The notes under the pieces were generated by a model that did not search any database, had not been told where the DNA came from, and saw only the letters and a list, made by a program, of their open reading frames with translations. Position numbers and translations under genes: made by a program. Below, in pieces: positions 62,799-64,000 of a stretch of 64,000 bases of DNA; position 1 is the first letter of the stretch, and each line of letters starts with the position of its first letter. This DNA comes from an uncultured Myxococcaceae bacterium (lineage in GTDB: Bacteria; Myxococcota_A; Polyangia; Polyangiales; Ga0077539): NCBI GenBank assembly GCA_945952225.1, contig CAMFHP010000009.1, positions 1 through 64,000 of the forward strand, in the 5' to 3' direction.

Positions 62799-64000
62799 TC
62801 GGCGCGGGCGTAGAGCGCGCAGCCCGGCGCGGCCACCACCGCGCGCCACGGCCCCCCGCGGGTCGTGGGCTGATCGTTCCATCCGGGCCACGTGAGGGCG
62901 TGCGTGGTGTTCGAGAGGTCGAGCGTGCGCAGCGCGGGCGGCGCGGCCTGCCACACGAGCGCCGTGAGCTGGTGCAACGGAAGCGGGTACTCGCGGTTGC
63001 GTCCGTCGATGAACACCCGCACCTGCGGCGCTTCGAACTCCAGCAGGTTGCCCCACATGCGGTTGGTGAACACACGCGCCCCCGGCGGGAGCGCGCGCAC
63101 CGCGCCGAGGCATCCCAGCGGGAGCGCCGCGGGGTCGAAGTGCGCGCGGGTGTAGCCCGGTGACGAGAGCATCCGCGCGGCGAGCGCGGGCGACCACCCG
63201 ATCTGCGCGCAGAAGGTCGCGAAGACCGCGCATCCCACGGCGAGCGCCGCCGACTCGACCCGCGCGCGCTGCCCGGGCCACGCGCGATGCGCCGCCACGG
63301 CGAGCTGCGCCAGCGGCAGGAGCGAGAGATACAGATTGCGCTCGAAGGCCACCACGCCCGCGCAGGCGAGCGCGCCGAGGGCGAGGCGTCGACGCACGGC
63401 CCACGAGGCTCCGTCGCGGCGCCACTGCGACACGGCCCACGCGCACCACACGAGCACCACGGCGGCGCCGAGGAGCTTCATCGACGAAGGGACCGACGCC
63501 GCCGGCGCCCACAGCGGCGTGAACTCTTCGTTGACGTGACGGTTCACCGCGGAGCCCGCGAGGAGGTACTCCAGCGGCGAGCTCGCGCGCGGCGTGAGCG
63601 ACGGGGCCACGCACGCGAGGAGCAGCGCGGGCACGGCGCGCCGTCGGTTGAGCGACGGATCCTCGGCGAGCCACGTGAGCTGCGACACCAGCAGAAACGG
63701 CAGGAACACCAGCGACTCGGCGGTGAGGTTGCCCCACACCACGAGGAACAGCGCGAGCCCCACGAGGCGCGGCACGCGCTGGAGCGCGTCCGGGCCCATC
63801 CACGACCACGCGAGCGCGAACATCAGCATCGACGCGGTCTGCGGCGCGGGGAGCATCTTGGCCGACGCGAGGCCCACCGCCGCCGCGGCCGCCGCGACGC
63901 CCACGGGGCCCGAGGTGAGCCGCGCGACGCGCGCGCCGTAGACCGCCACCGCGGTGCCGAAGAGGGCCAGCACGAGGCCGCGCACCGCGAGCCATCCGCC
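62729..64000 (-). CDS. Polytopic membrane protein, 5' end outside window
   Basis: The 3' part of a membrane protein whose frame stays open to the window edge; the GTG at 63985 lies inside an apparent first helix (GGWLAVRGLVLALFGTAVAV), so the true start is likely beyond 64000. At least eight hydrophobic helices are visible, followed by a roughly 130-residue exported C-terminal domain (ALPPGARVFTNRMWGNLLEF, VRVFIDGRNREYPL). This layout (helices plus a short luminal region with N-R-M-W-G-N and F-I-D-G-R) is common in putative membrane glycosyltransferases, but I cannot assign one. It overlaps the histidine kinase gene end by 70 bp. Confidence 0.8.
   Translation of the reverse strand, partial: GGWLAVRGLVLALFGTAVAVYGARVARLTSGPVGVAAAAAAVGLASAKMLPAPQTASMLMFALAWSWMGPDALQRVPRLVGLALFLVVWGNLTAESLVFLPFLLVSQLTWLAEDPSLNRRRAVPALLLACVAPSLTPRASSPLEYLLAGSAVNRHVNEEFTPLWAPAASVPSSMKLLGAAVVLVWCAWAVSQWRRDGASWAVRRRLALGALACAGVVAFERNLYLSLLPLAQLAVAAHRAWPGQRARVESAALAVGCAVFATFCAQIGWSPALAARMLSSPGYTRAHFDPAALPLGCLGAVRALPPGARVFTNRMWGNLLEFEAPQVRVFIDGRNREYPLPLHQLTALVWQAAPPALRTLDLSNTTHALTWPGWNDQPTTRGGPWRAVVAAPGCALYARADQSATSGQWNQTPNTSPSNSAPR

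Overview
The window is very GC-rich and densely packed with genes. It reads as a chromosomal segment of a Myxococcota bacterium, probably a Polyangia-type myxobacterium. That placement is inferred from family content: a cysteine-rich protein with a MYXO-CTERM-type tail (12708-15278), thrombospondin-3-like repeats, many lipoproteins with Asp/Ala/Ser linkers, PilT-type ATPases, an EAL protein, a receiver/DUF4388-type regulator and long GC-driven antisense frames. I saw no rRNA, tRNA, CRISPR array, insertion sequence or phage gene.

Layout. 1-498 is a gene-free repeat block. 499-7262 holds valS, a von Willebrand A lipoprotein, a LysR regulator and a crotonase-fold enzyme. 7361-15278 is a minus-strand run of three very large exported proteins: a Cys-rich lipoprotein, an OmpA-type barrel/peptidoglycan-binding protein and a MYXO-CTERM Cys-rich protein. 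15279-15974 is gene-free and carries a strict 42-bp tandem array. 15975-21134 holds a hypothetical gene, a transaldolase-family gene, an outer-membrane candidate, prfC, a possible 34-residue membrane microprotein and a CinA-C amidase. 21141-24356 is a pair of adjacent PilT paralogues with an extra N-terminal domain. 24538-29233 holds a methyltransferase-glycosyltransferase fusion, a RmlD-like reductase, an exported S51 peptidase and a second VWA lipoprotein. 29365-30319 holds nikR with a His-rich tail and a small basic protein.

31318-35398 is a compact ABC sugar importer operon (ATPase, a fused binding-protein/permease, permease) with ATGA overlaps. 35408-43167 holds lipoproteins, a HAD phosphatase, a type IV pilin-like protein and two zinc peptidases (M1 and M3). 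43355-47211 holds a CheX-like protein, an EAL phosphodiesterase and a kinase-like protein. 47308-50493 is a giant membrane protein. 50497-60447 is a minus-strand run: Suv3-like helicase, cytochrome c lipoprotein, secreted protein, a sulfatase-fold lipoprotein without its metal ligands, and a 1248-residue receiver/DUF4388/PEGA transmembrane regulator translationally coupled to it. obgE, a histidine kinase and a truncated membrane protein close the window.

The best candidates for new biology are the coupled regulator/dead-sulfatase pair, the binding-protein/permease fusion, the duplicated N-domain PilT pair, a recurring TAnnnT-CGCGCG element abutting start codons (suggesting leaderless mRNAs), the 42-bp array, the 34-residue microprotein, and an ObgE whose G4 motif reads SQID.
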